NCBI RefSeq assembly: GCF_902498195.1
Contig: NZ_CABVIY010000003.1
Coordinates: 806,001 to 870,000, forward strand
DNA: 64,000 bases
Source of the DNA: Pseudomonas fluorescens
Lineage (GTDB): Bacteria; Pseudomonadota; Gammaproteobacteria; Pseudomonadales; Pseudomonadaceae
Direction of reading: 5' to 3'
Below, one piece after another: positions 17,190 to 24,918 of the stretch (position 1 is the stretch's first letter; every line of letters starts with the position of its first letter). The position numbers and the translations under genes were made by a program. Below the pieces are notes generated by a model, which did not search any database, had not been told where the DNA came from, and saw nothing but the letters and a program-made list of their open reading frames with translations.

Positions 17190-18551
17190 ATGACATCCCT
17201 ACAGCCTCTTCCCGAGCTCGCTTCCAAGGCGCCCATCCCATTGGGCACTCATCTGTCGCTTTACACCCGGCTGATCCGGACGCCTGACGAGGTCGATCAG
17301 GACAGCCTGCGTCACTACCTGCAACAACATCTGGATCAAACCAGGCGTCTTGCGAATGACCTTCCCGCCGACGTGGCTGATCTTTCGGGGTGGGTGCATG
17401 GCAAGTGCCAATCCGTGGCGAAGCGTTATCACACCTATCTGGAAGGCCGCCGGGCAGGCAATCGCAGGCAATTCTTCAGCAACAAAGCACATGCCCTGTA
17501 TTTCCTTCAACAGGTCGCACCGAGCAAACTGGTAGACGGCGCCTGGCTGTATGGCACCCTCAGGCATGCCGATGACTGGAGGTTTCGCGGCCTGATCCGC
17601 ACCTATCTGGAAGAGCTGGGCGATGGCGATCCGGCGCTCAACCATGTAGTGCTCTACCGCAACCTTCTCGCTGAACACGACTGCTCGGCGGTCGCCCCGC
17701 TCGATGACGTTCTGTATCTACAGGGCACGATTCAGCTGGCGCTCGGAAGGCTTTGCGACGAATGCCTGCCGGAGATGCTCGGCTACAACCTTGGCTACGA
17801 ACAACTGCCCCTGCATCTGCTGATCACGGCCTTCGAACTCAATGAGCTTGGCATCGACCCGTATTACTTCACACTCCATGTCACCATCGACAATGCCAGC
17901 TCGGGCCATGCACTGAAGGCCGTCGAAGCCGTTGTGAATTTGTTGCCGAATGACCAGGCCCGGGGTGAGTTCCTCGAGCGTTTGCGCGCGGGTTACCTGT
18001 TGAATGATCTCGGTAAAAACTCCACCGATGTGATTCGCTCCTTTGACCTTGAGCAGCAAGTCGTCGCCATGCTTGAACACAAGGCGACCTTCGGCCAGCA
18101 CATGCACTCGGACTTCTGCCGTCTGGAAGGACGGACCATCAACCAGTGGCTGGCCACCCCAGGTCAAAGCAGAGCGCTGCTCGCGGCCCTGGAAAACAAA
18201 GGCTGGATCAAGCGTCATCAAGACCCGCAAGACAGCCGCTTCTGGCAACTGATCGACGGCCCCGGCGCGGTGATGTTCGGCATATTCAACGGGTATGAAA
18301 AACAACTGTTGAACGATTGGATTGCCGGCGATTGGCAAACACCTGCGGCGACCACCGCCGATCCGTTTCGAAACCGTTTCCGTCGCCGCGAACGGGTCGA
18401 TTCGGCCGTCGAGTCCGCGACACCGCCAACCACCCTGCCGGTTGAAGATCTCATCTCGCTGATGGCTGCGCACTCACACCCGACGCCGCAAGGACTGGCC
18501 GCCACCCAGCTCTTCTCCCAACGTCTGTCTCAAGGATTGCTAGCGCAATGA
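17190..18551 (+). CDS. Haem-oxygenase-like diiron oxidase (iron-containing redox enzyme family)
   Basis: 453 aa. The middle region matches the haem-oxygenase-fold diiron oxidase family (Haem_oxygenas_2). Possible metal ligands are E141/E142 and H152 in one helix, and E219, H230, D234 and H240 in ELGIDPYYFTLHVTID...SSGH; the H-x3-D-x5-H spacing is typical. Family members such as UndA, BesC and SznF use O2 for C-C cleavage or N-oxygenation in small-molecule biosynthesis. After the core a segment about 310-380 looks like a small helical or winged-helix domain (QWLATPGQSRALLAALENKG), and a proline-rich tail follows. It overlaps the downstream methyltransferase by 4 bp. No product can be assigned. 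Confidence 0.75.
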   Translation: MTSLQPLPELASKAPIPLGTHLSLYTRLIRTPDEVDQDSLRHYLQQHLDQTRRLANDLPADVADLSGWVHGKCQSVAKRYHTYLEGRRAGNRRQFFSNKAHALYFLQQVAPSKLVDGAWLYGTLRHADDWRFRGLIRTYLEELGDGDPALNHVVLYRNLLAEHDCSAVAPLDDVLYLQGTIQLALGRLCDECLPEMLGYNLGYEQLPLHLLITAFELNELGIDPYYFTLHVTIDNASSGHALKAVEAVVNLLPNDQARGEFLERLRAGYLLNDLGKNSTDVIRSFDLEQQVVAMLEHKATFGQHMHSDFCRLEGRTINQWLATPGQSRALLAALENKGWIKRHQDPQDSRFWQLIDGPGAVMFGIFNGYEKQLLNDWIAGDWQTPAATTADPFRNRFRRRERVDSAVESATPPTTLPVEDLISLMAAHSHPTPQGLAATQLFSQRLSQGLLAQ

Positions 18552-19528
18552 ATCACTCCGACATGTCCCTGGACCTGGCCACGGCAGCATCGGCACATGA
18601 AAGCCATGATCGCGCGCTGCTTGAATTGGGGCGACGCTTGCAGGCGCAGCACTATCGATTCGTGACGGTCACGCCATTGACTCATCAGCGAGTCAACGAA
18701 CGGGTGGCAAATCGCACGGCACGCAGCCTCAGGGATGTCTTTGGCTGGAGCCGCCCGTTTCAGACCGGTTTGCTGGCAGGGCAGGAACACCAGGCGTTGC
18801 TTGATAGCGGCGTGCTGCACGCCGACGCTGACCTGTGGCTGAGCAACGTACGCTGGTCCAGCCTCGATGACCTGCTGTTCGTTCATTCCAGCTTCCCGAC
18901 CCTGGCCCACGACTCGGTATTTTTCGGCCCCGATACTTATCGCTTCGCCCAGGCGATCGAGGGTTTTCTACGTACATCCGTGCACCCGATACGAACGGCC
19001 GTGGACATCGGGTGCGGGAGCGGTGTCGGGGCCATTCTGATAGCCAGGGCAAGACCAAACGCACAAGTACAAGCGCTGGACATCAATCCCACCGCGCTGA
19101 AGTACACGACCATCAATGCGACCCTGGCTGGCGTCGACAATATCTGTGTGTCCCACAGCGATATCCTTGCAGGCACAGCCGGCCATTTCGACCTGATCAT
19201 TGCCAATCCGCCGTACATGCAAGACACAGAGCGGCGCGCCTACCGGCATGGCGGCGAGCATCTGGGATCGGAGTTGTCAGTGCGAATCCTCAAGCAATCG
19301 ATCGAGCAATTATCTGCGGGTGGCAGCCTGCTTCTTTACACCGGTGCACCCTCTGTTGAGGGGGTTGATCTGCTCTTCGAGCAGGCATGGCCATTGATCG
19401 ACCGGTCTGACCTGGCATGGACGTACCGGGAGATGGATCCCGACGTCTTTGGTGAAGAACTGGTAACCGAAACGTACCGTGAGGCCGAGAGAATCGCCGC
19501 AGTCGTTCTTACGGTGACTCGCCTGTAG
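18548..19528 (+). CDS. Class I SAM-dependent methyltransferase with NPPY motif
   Basis: 326 aa. An N-terminal helical domain of about 140 residues precedes a Rossmann methyltransferase with DIGCGSGVG (153-161), the acidic LDINPTAL, and NPPY (220-223). NPPY is diagnostic of N-methylation (PrmC/HemK, RlmF, RsmC-like). The ATG overlaps the stop of the diiron oxidase gene, so the two are translationally coupled. It may methylate a nitrogen of the oxidase product or act on a protein or RNA; the N-terminal domain is not that of PrmC. Its stop codon lies inside a REP element. Confidence 0.75.
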   Translation: MNHSDMSLDLATAASAHESHDRALLELGRRLQAQHYRFVTVTPLTHQRVNERVANRTARSLRDVFGWSRPFQTGLLAGQEHQALLDSGVLHADADLWLSNVRWSSLDDLLFVHSSFPTLAHDSVFFGPDTYRFAQAIEGFLRTSVHPIRTAVDIGCGSGVGAILIARARPNAQVQALDINPTALKYTTINATLAGVDNICVSHSDILAGTAGHFDLIIANPPYMQDTERRAYRHGGEHLGSELSVRILKQSIEQLSAGGSLLLYTGAPSVEGVDLLFEQAWPLIDRSDLAWTYREMDPDVFGEELVTETYREAERIAAVVLTVTRL

Positions 19529-19626
19529 GAGCGTAGCTTGCTCGCGAAAAACGTCCCGACAACGCGTTCGTTCAGACTGTACGCGTTATCGTTGGCCTCC
19601 ATCGCGAGCAAGCTGCGCTCCTACAG
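19524..19626. repeat. REPIN (variant GTAGGAGCGTAGCTTGCTCGCGA)
   Basis: Paired inverted REPs. The left REP contains the TAG stop of the methyltransferase gene. The core differs from the other copies by the GTAGCTTG/CAAGCTGCG variant. Confidence 0.85.
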
Positions 19627-19666
19627 ATCAGCGCAACCCGGGCCACCGCAAGTAGTGTGAAATAAG

Positions 19667-19689
19667 TAACCCGGCAGAACGCCGGGTTA
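19667..19689. terminator. Hairpin terminator of the KGG gene
   Basis: A 9-bp perfect stem (TAACCCGGC, loop AGAAC, GCCGGGTTA) lies just after the stop of the minus-strand KGG gene. Minus-strand sequence beyond it reads CTTATTT. Closely similar hairpins recur at 24016, 38430 and 46974. Confidence 0.6.
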
Positions 19690-19695
19690 GCTGCA

Positions 19696-20124
19696 TCAGG
19701 ATTTGCGACCTGGGCCGCCACTCATCCCGCCTTCATCGCGACCCGCTTTCGAGTCTTTGTCGCGGTCGTCGGCCATGTTGCTGCCGCGACCGGCGCCCTG
19801 ACCACCACGGGTCATAGGGTCCGCGTCACTGGATTGCCGTCCGCCCGAGGCCTGGCCACCTTTCTGGCCTGGTTTGGCAGTGTTGTCCTTATCGTCGGTG
19901 AATTCGCCACCGCGATTGGCCTGCCCGCCACCGGACATGCGATCGTTATCGCGCGATGGTTGTCCGCCCGAAGCCTGTCCGCCTTTTCGGCCTGCCTCGG
20001 ACGCCCGTTGTGGATCTTTCTCAATGTTTGCACCCGGCGCTCCTGCGCCTTGCTTGCCGGCTTGCGACGCCTTGTCCGGATCATTGGAAAAATTGCCTGG
20101 ATTTTTATTTCCTGTATTGGCCAT
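19696..20124 (-). CDS. KGG-repeat stress-induced hydrophilic protein
   Basis: 142-aa, extremely hydrophilic glycine-rich protein with repeated KASQAGKQGG/RASEAGRKGGQASGG units. These match the KGG motif family (general stress protein, con-10-like). No hydrophobic core is seen, so it is probably disordered. Related proteins accumulate on desiccation, osmotic stress or entry to stationary phase. The start follows AGAGGTGAAC. It is monocistronic, convergent with the methyltransferase operon. Confidence 0.85.
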   Translation of the reverse strand: MANTGNKNPGNFSNDPDKASQAGKQGAGAPGANIEKDPQRASEAGRKGGQASGGQPSRDNDRMSGGGQANRGGEFTDDKDNTAKPGQKGGQASGGRQSSDADPMTRGGQGAGRGSNMADDRDKDSKAGRDEGGMSGGPGRKS

Positions 20125-20389
20125 TTCTGTTCACCTCTACATCATGGGTACGAGCAAGGGGCCCGTCTTATTCGGAGGATGCAGAAAATCGAAAGTTTGA
20201 ACGCAATCGCCTGGCTCGCGACGAGTGGATCAGGCGGTTTGGTTCCATCGAAAATGCGCCCGTTCGACTGGCGGTCCTTATGCGATCCAGGGCACCTTAT
20301 GCTGGAGTTTCAGATCAAAGGGTCAAGGTTTGTTCAACGGATTAACGCGTAGAATTGCCTCGAGCGACTCGCACCCGGGAGGTCAGTCA

Positions 20390-20947
20390 ATGACAGAACA
20401 CATCGTGCATTTTCACTGCCAGATAGACCAGGCAACGACCGAGCGCTTCAGGGACTGCTGCCTGGAGGCCATCGATCAGGGCGCCACCTCCCTGCTGCTC
20501 AATCTGTCCACGTGCGGAGGCAGCACCAATTTCGGCTTCACTCTCTACACCTTCCTGAAGTCGTTGCCGGTGCCGCTGTGTGCCATCAACGCCGGCAATA
20601 TCGAGTCGATGGGGATCATCATGTTCCTGGCGGCGGGCCGGCGTATCACCTCGCCCCATGCCCGGTACTTGATACACCCGATGAACTGGTACTTCAGCCA
20701 GAAATCGGTCGACCATCAACGACTGCGCGAATACCTGTCGAGCCTGGACAATGACCTGGCCCGCTACGTGCAGATCTACGCGCTGGAAACCGCCGATGCC
20801 GCGACCAAGCTCGATATTTTCCACTGCCTGTCGGCGGAAGAAAAAGTCATCGCCGCCCATGAGTCACTGGCGTACGGCATCGCGCACGAGATGAAGCAGA
20901 TGGTGTTTGCCGATAACGTCAAACACTGGAAAGTCAGTGGTGGATGA
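20390..20947 (+). CDS. ClpP-like serine protease family protein
   Basis: 185 aa from the ATG at 20390, with GGGAGG 7 nt upstream. The fold is that of ClpP/SppA-type crotonase-like proteases. NLSTCGGS resembles the substrate-binding loop, the nucleophile is S73 in IESMGIIMFLAA, H96 lies in RYLIHPMNW, and D145 before LSAEE is at the position of the catalytic Asp. It is slightly shorter than housekeeping ClpP and no ClpX/ClpA partner is adjacent. It may be a stand-alone protease of the ATP-dependent Clp protease-like group. Target unknown. Confidence 0.75.
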   Translation: MTEHIVHFHCQIDQATTERFRDCCLEAIDQGATSLLLNLSTCGGSTNFGFTLYTFLKSLPVPLCAINAGNIESMGIIMFLAAGRRITSPHARYLIHPMNWYFSQKSVDHQRLREYLSSLDNDLARYVQIYALETADAATKLDIFHCLSAEEKVIAAHESLAYGIAHEMKQMVFADNVKHWKVSGG

Positions 20948-20961
20948 TCCCTCGCGGGCAC

Positions 20962-21723
20962 TCAACGCGCGCTGTCCTGGCCGTTGTAGCGTTCGAAAAT
21001 GGCGCCTTCGATCCCCAGCACTTCACGGGTGTCGGCGTAGATTCCGACACCTTTTTCCCACACGTACTTGATCGTTTGATCGGCGCAGCGAATCCGGTAG
21101 TTGAGTTCGAACGGCTCCTGACGCGACAGCGCGTACTGAACCTCGCGCCAGACGTAATCGGCATCCTGCGCCACAATCAGGCTGTTGTAGGTGAACTCGT
21201 GATTGTCGATCAACCGCTCCGCAGGATAACCGGTCAATTGCAGGCACCCGGCGCTGACGAACTCCATGGTCCAGTCCCGGTTGTTGCGCCCGCGATAGAT
21301 CAGCCCCGGCATGCTGTCGAGCAAGCTGGTGCTGCTGCGCTGGCTGGCCAGCAAGGCAACCTCGCGCCGTTTGTGCGCGGTGATGTCGCCGACCACCAGG
21401 TAATAACCCTGCCTGCCACGCTTGAGGCTGACCTCGAACCAGCGCATGTCCCCTGAAGGATGGACGAAACGCAGCCGCTGATTGAAGGAGATGTCAGGAC
21501 GGCGCCGCAATTCGTGTAGCGCCTGGCGCCACAGCGAACGGTCTTCGTGGTGCACATAATCGATGAGGTTGTGGCCGGTGGGCGGCACATCCATCAGATC
21601 GATCCAGGCCAGGTTGAAATGGACAATCTGACCATCATCGCGTAGTTCCAGCAGCGCCGCGGGAAAGCGATCCATCAGGTGCAGGGTCGCTTCCTGCACC
21701 AGTGCCTCTGGCCATTCCATCAT
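20962..21723 (-). CDS. Tandem PAS-domain sensor protein without an output domain
   Basis: 253 aa with two PAS/PAC units (about 12-125 and 135-248). FVHPSGDMRWFEVSLK and IRCADQTIKYVWEKGVGIY are PAC-type strands. No kinase, GGDEF or HTH domain follows. The start is immediately after the stop of the response regulator, so it is co-transcribed and perhaps coupled. It probably feeds a signal to the neighbouring two-component system or acts as a single-domain sensor/adaptor. Confidence 0.8.
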   Translation of the reverse strand: MMEWPEALVQEATLHLMDRFPAALLELRDDGQIVHFNLAWIDLMDVPPTGHNLIDYVHHEDRSLWRQALHELRRRPDISFNQRLRFVHPSGDMRWFEVSLKRGRQGYYLVVGDITAHKRREVALLASQRSSTSLLDSMPGLIYRGRNNRDWTMEFVSAGCLQLTGYPAERLIDNHEFTYNSLIVAQDADYVWREVQYALSRQEPFELNYRIRCADQTIKYVWEKGVGIYADTREVLGIEGAIFERYNGQDSAR

Positions 21724-22395
21724 TTAATGGCGCTCCTGATGTCGGGTACAGGCGCCGTTGTGCACCCACGCCGCCAATTCCAGGCGCGAGTGCAGGCCGA
21801 GCTTCTGCAACAGATTCTTCACGTAGGTCTTGACCGTACCATCGCTGATGCCCAGTTCCCGGCCGATCTGTTTATTGCTCATGCCCGCCGCAATCAGCGC
21901 CAGCGTCTGCCCTTCGCGCTCGGTCAGATGGTGGGTGTCGAGTTGATCCGCATCGGGCGCGGGGCGCTGCACCGGCTCGCGCTGGTCGGCCAGCAGGGCA
22001 ATCAGGGTCGAGTCCAGGACGATTGCCCCTTCGTTGCAATTGCGCATATAGGCCAGCAAGGCCTCGGGCTCGGTTTCCTTGAGCACATACCCGCTGGCCC
22101 CCAGGCGCAAGGCCATCAGCAACTCGGCGCGGTCCATCGAAGCGGTCAGCACCACGACCTGGCAATCAAGGCGCAGCTGGCGCAGTTCATCGAGCACTTG
22201 CAAGCCACTGAGGCCCGGCATGTGCAGGTCCAGCAGGACCTGCCGCGGCGCCAGGTTCACCGCCAGGTTGATGCCTTCCCGGCCACTGGCGGCCTGCCCC
22301 ACCACTTCGAAGTCGTCACTGGCGCCGAACAACTGTGCCAGTCCCTTGCGAAACAAAGGATGATCATCGATCAACAACAAGGTCGTGCAATCCAT
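21724..22395 (-). CDS. NarL/FixJ-family response regulator
   Basis: 223 aa from the ATG at 22395, behind GAGGGGAG. A longer in-frame start at 22473 would lie inside the kinase coding region and lacks receiver homology. The receiver has D10/D11 and phospho-acceptor D56 (LLDLHMPG). The LuxR-type HTH is at about 155-215 (LTEREGQTLALIAAGMSNKQIG). It overlaps the kinase gene by 32 bp. It is the likely partner of the kinase. It may regulate the divergent methylamine genes across 23510-24405, but this is inference. Confidence 0.88.
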   Translation of the reverse strand: MDCTTLLLIDDHPLFRKGLAQLFGASDDFEVVGQAASGREGINLAVNLAPRQVLLDLHMPGLSGLQVLDELRQLRLDCQVVVLTASMDRAELLMALRLGASGYVLKETEPEALLAYMRNCNEGAIVLDSTLIALLADQREPVQRPAPDADQLDTHHLTEREGQTLALIAAGMSNKQIGRELGISDGTVKTYVKNLLQKLGLHSRLELAAWVHNGACTRHQERH

Positions 22396-23509
22396 CGAAA
22401 CTCCCCTCTGGCAAGTGTTGCTGGCGGCACAGGCCAAGGTGCACGCGTACCCCGTGCGGGCGGATGGCCTCAAGGGTCAACCGGGCGCCAATGCTCGCGG
22501 CCCGCTCGCGAATGATCGCCAGGCCGAAATGGTTTTCTTCCCCGGACGCGGGGCTCAATCCAATGCCGTCGTCTTCAATCGACACCGAAACATCACCGTC
22601 CTGGTCTTGCCGCAACTCGATGCGCACATGCCGCGCATGGGAATGGCGTACCGCGTTGGCCAGCGCCTCGCGAATGATCTGCAACACCTGCAATTCGGTT
22701 TCCGGGCTCAAGGCATCGTCGGGCAAGCGATTGTCCAGCTCGAACACAATGATGCAGCGCCTGGAGAACTCCGCGACGGAATCGGCCAGGGCCTGGCGCA
22801 ACGAACGGCCGTCCATGGTCAGGCGGGCACTGGTGATCAGTTCGCGCACCTGGCGTTGCAGCTGGCTCAAGCCATCGCGCAATTCCTGCAACACCGCACC
22901 GGCCTGCACCGGCTCGGCCAGGTGCGATTGCAGCAACCGTGCCTGAAAGGAAAGATAGCCCAACTGTTGCGCCACTGAGTCGTGCAGCTCGCGGGCCAGG
23001 GCACCGTTGCGGGACGTGGCCTGTTTGCGCTGTTGCTCTCGTGTGTGGCAGAGCAGGCGAAGGCTGACGCCGATGGCCTGCGCCGCCTCTTCCAGCAACT
23101 GGCGCCAGCTCGCCCCGGCCGGTCGTGGGGTATCAAGCAACAACGCGCCCGGGCTTGCCGCGTCGCCCGGCGGCAAGGCACACACCAGGCGATGCACGCC
23201 CCGCTGCCGGCATGGCCCGCAGGGCTGGGTGTCATCCGTCAGGGACGGGGCGCGCCAGGGGCAGTCCTCGACTTGCTGGCAACCCTCGACCAAAGCGCGC
23301 CGGGCCGGCCCCTGATCCGTGCCGCCCAGGATCAGTGTCAGCCTGCAATTGGGCACCAGTGCTTCGAAACGGTCCGCAAAACCGGGCAAGGCACCGTCAC
23401 CGTGCACCTGGGACAAGGGCAACCCGGCCAACAGCTTGCGCACATTGCGCGCCTGTCCGTCACGAACACCCGCCAACCAGAGCGGCCACCACTGCCCTCG
23501 TGTTCGCAC
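22364..23509 (-). CDS. NarX-type sensor histidine kinase, soluble, cysteine-rich input domain
   Basis: 381 aa, GTG start. No membrane segments are seen, so it is cytoplasmic. The N-terminal about 150 residues resemble a degenerate GAF domain carrying C55, C77, C83, C97, C100 and C110, including CGPC. The HisKA_3 phospho-acceptor is H176 in ARELHDSVAQQLG. The HATPase region has NAVRHSHARHV and EDDGIGLSP. The cysteine cluster could hold a metal or Fe-S cofactor, or act as a redox switch (compare NreB), but the spacing is not a known consensus. It heads the three-gene operon with the regulator and PAS protein. Confidence 0.85.
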   Translation of the reverse strand: MRTRGQWWPLWLAGVRDGQARNVRKLLAGLPLSQVHGDGALPGFADRFEALVPNCRLTLILGGTDQGPARRALVEGCQQVEDCPWRAPSLTDDTQPCGPCRQRGVHRLVCALPPGDAASPGALLLDTPRPAGASWRQLLEEAAQAIGVSLRLLCHTREQQRKQATSRNGALARELHDSVAQQLGYLSFQARLLQSHLAEPVQAGAVLQELRDGLSQLQRQVRELITSARLTMDGRSLRQALADSVAEFSRRCIIVFELDNRLPDDALSPETELQVLQIIREALANAVRHSHARHVRIELRQDQDGDVSVSIEDDGIGLSPASGEENHFGLAIIRERAASIGARLTLEAIRPHGVRVHLGLCRQQHLPEGSFDGLHDLVVDR

Positions 23510-23594
23510 TATCCCCCACTCCCTTGTCCGCTTGCTCGGCTATGAGCAAAGACGAGCAACTTCCATGCCCTGAATCACTGCGGGTTGCGAATCA

Positions 23595-23703
23595 CCCCTG
23601 TAGGAGCGAGCCCTGCTCGCGATGGTCGTCAACGATGACGCGGGTTGTCTGAATGAACGCGGTGTCTGGACATCCATCGCGAGCAGGCTCGCTCCTACAG
23701 GGG
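23595..23703. repeat. REPIN
   Basis: CCCCTGTAGGAGCGAGC... paired with inverted GCTCGCTCCTACAGGGG. The spacer resembles those of the copies at 23805, 38494, 47111 and 58171. Confidence 0.9.
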
Positions 23704-23804
23704 CACGCGTACATCCGGGAAAGCAGATCGGCTATCAGGCCGCCTCGCTTTGGCTTTTCGCGAGGCGGCCTAGTAGCCGGCCTGACGTTGGCTGGTGCCC
23801 CGAT

Positions 23805-23912
23805 CCCTGTAGGAGCGAGCCTGCTCGCGATGGTCGTCAACGATGACGCGGGTTGTCTGAATGAATGCGGTGTCTTGACGTTTTTCGCGAGCAGGGCTCG
23901 CTCCTACAGGGG
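23805..23912. repeat. REPIN
   Basis: Second paired REP about 100 bp after the first. The spacer is nearly identical (TCGTCAACGATGACGCGGG), suggesting local duplication. Confidence 0.9.
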
Positions 23913-23989
23913 CACGCGTACATCCGGGAAAGCAGGTCGGCTATCAGGCCGCCTCGCTTTGGCTTTTGCGGTGTACGCCCCCTCGTGAG

Positions 23990-24232
23990 GCCGAGAGGAG
24001 GTTCTGCGCAGTGGGTAAACCGGCAGGACGCCGGTTTAGCCGCGCTGGGCCAGGGATGGCCCATCGCGGCGACCCACGGAGCAGGACCGGAACAAGGGCA
24101 TGCCGAGCCCCAGCGAGGCACCGAACAAAAGGGGCAAAAGCGCTTGGTTACTTGGCGCTTTTCCAAGTGACCCGCTGTAATAGCGGAACCATTAGCCGCC
24201 GTGACCGCAGCAACGGATATGTACCCCGTCCC
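23990..24232 (+). repeat. Composite dispersed repeat, full copy
   Basis: Contains the hairpin TAAACCGGC/GCCGGTTTA (24016-24038), a GCTGGGCCAGGGATGGCCC palindromic block, GACCCACGGAGCA, and an end block reading CCGCAGCAACGGATATG. Related copies occur at about 38404, 46787, 47396 and 58548, in both orientations. Confidence 0.75.
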
Positions 24233-24303
24233 AGTGTCCCCCCGCCCCAACAAAACAAGGCCTATCTCCAAAGAGGTAACCCTTTTTCCAGATTGAGAGA
24301 ATT

Positions 24304-24337
24304 TTCCCCATAGGAAATTATCTTCCCCAACAGGAAA
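24304..24337. promoter_or_regulatory. Tandem candidate regulator sites upstream of the methylamine operon
   Basis: TTCCCCATAGGAAA (24304-24317) and TTCCCCAACAGGAAA (24323-24337) are imperfect inverted repeats arranged as direct repeats 19-20 bp apart. They lie 69-102 bp before the first gene. They could be bound by the neighbouring NarL-type regulator or another activator. Confidence 0.45.
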
Positions 24338-24405
24338 CAAAACATCCCATTCCCACGCCTCTTTCCCGCCCTGCCAACAGGCGCGGATCAATCAGGAAAG
24401 CCAGC

Positions 24406-24918
24406 ATGACGGATAGACACAGCATCGCCCCGGACCGACTCCATAGCCTGCCGCGCTATCGCCCGCCGCATCCGCGCGAAGCCGCCACCCGGCATATCGT
24501 GGCCCTGCAATCGGCGGCGGCCTGCGCGTCCTTCGTTGGCGAGCTGGATCAGCCCCTGGTGCTGAACCAGCAGAACGCCGACTTCAGCGCTCGCCTGGAT
24601 CAGGCACTGGCCAGCGCCACCATCGGCACTCACCTGTACATCATGGGCGACGAGGCCTTCATCTGGCGCATCCACGGCCAGGCCCGCAACGCCGGGCTGG
24701 AAGAGGACGAGATCGACATTACCCGCTCCGTCGTCGGCCAGCGCCAGGTGTATTGCGTGCATTGCGGCCTGACCCAGGCGGCGGCAGCGCAACCGACACA
24801 CACCTGCATCGGTTGTGACGTCGGCCTGGAAGTACGCGAACACTTTTCCCGGCGCCTGGGGGCTTACCTCGGTGTCTGCACCAACCCCGACCAGCCTTAC
24901 GCGGGGGGCCGCGCATGA
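24406..24918 (+). CDS. dmmA: Dimethylamine monooxygenase subunit, DmmA-like (zinc-ribbon C-terminus)
   Basis: 170 aa. The C-terminal 40 residues hold a zinc ribbon (VYCVHCG ... HTCIGCD, two CxxC pairs). The N-terminal part matches the DmmA-like family of dimethylamine monooxygenase accessory subunits. The stop overlaps the start of the next gene (ATGA). With the two following genes it forms the dimethylamine monooxygenase set that oxidises DMA to methylamine and formaldehyde. The symbol is from recall of the family name; subunit lettering may differ between organisms. Confidence 0.75.
   Translation: MTDRHSIAPDRLHSLPRYRPPHPREAATRHIVALQSAAACASFVGELDQPLVLNQQNADFSARLDQALASATIGTHLYIMGDEAFIWRIHGQARNAGLEEDEIDITRSVVGQRQVYCVHCGLTQAAAAQPTHTCIGCDVGLEVREHFSRRLGAYLGVCTNPDQPYAGGRA

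Larger units (their letters stand above)
23510..24405. other. 896-bp intergenic region: two REPINs, a composite repeat, and the promoter region of the methylamine operon
   Basis: Separates the kinase operon from the methylamine operon. It holds REPINs at 23595 and 23805, two copies of a CGGCTATCAGGCCGCCTCGC element (about 23729 and 23939), a composite dispersed repeat (about 23990-24232), and AT-richer sequence with direct repeats at 24304-24337. No credible gene was seen. Confidence 0.7.

Noticed and set aside
23595..23912. Two similar units about 200 bp apart that resemble a short CRISPR array
   Set aside because: The units are paired inverted REPs with similar spacers, not direct repeats with unique spacers, and no cas genes are present.
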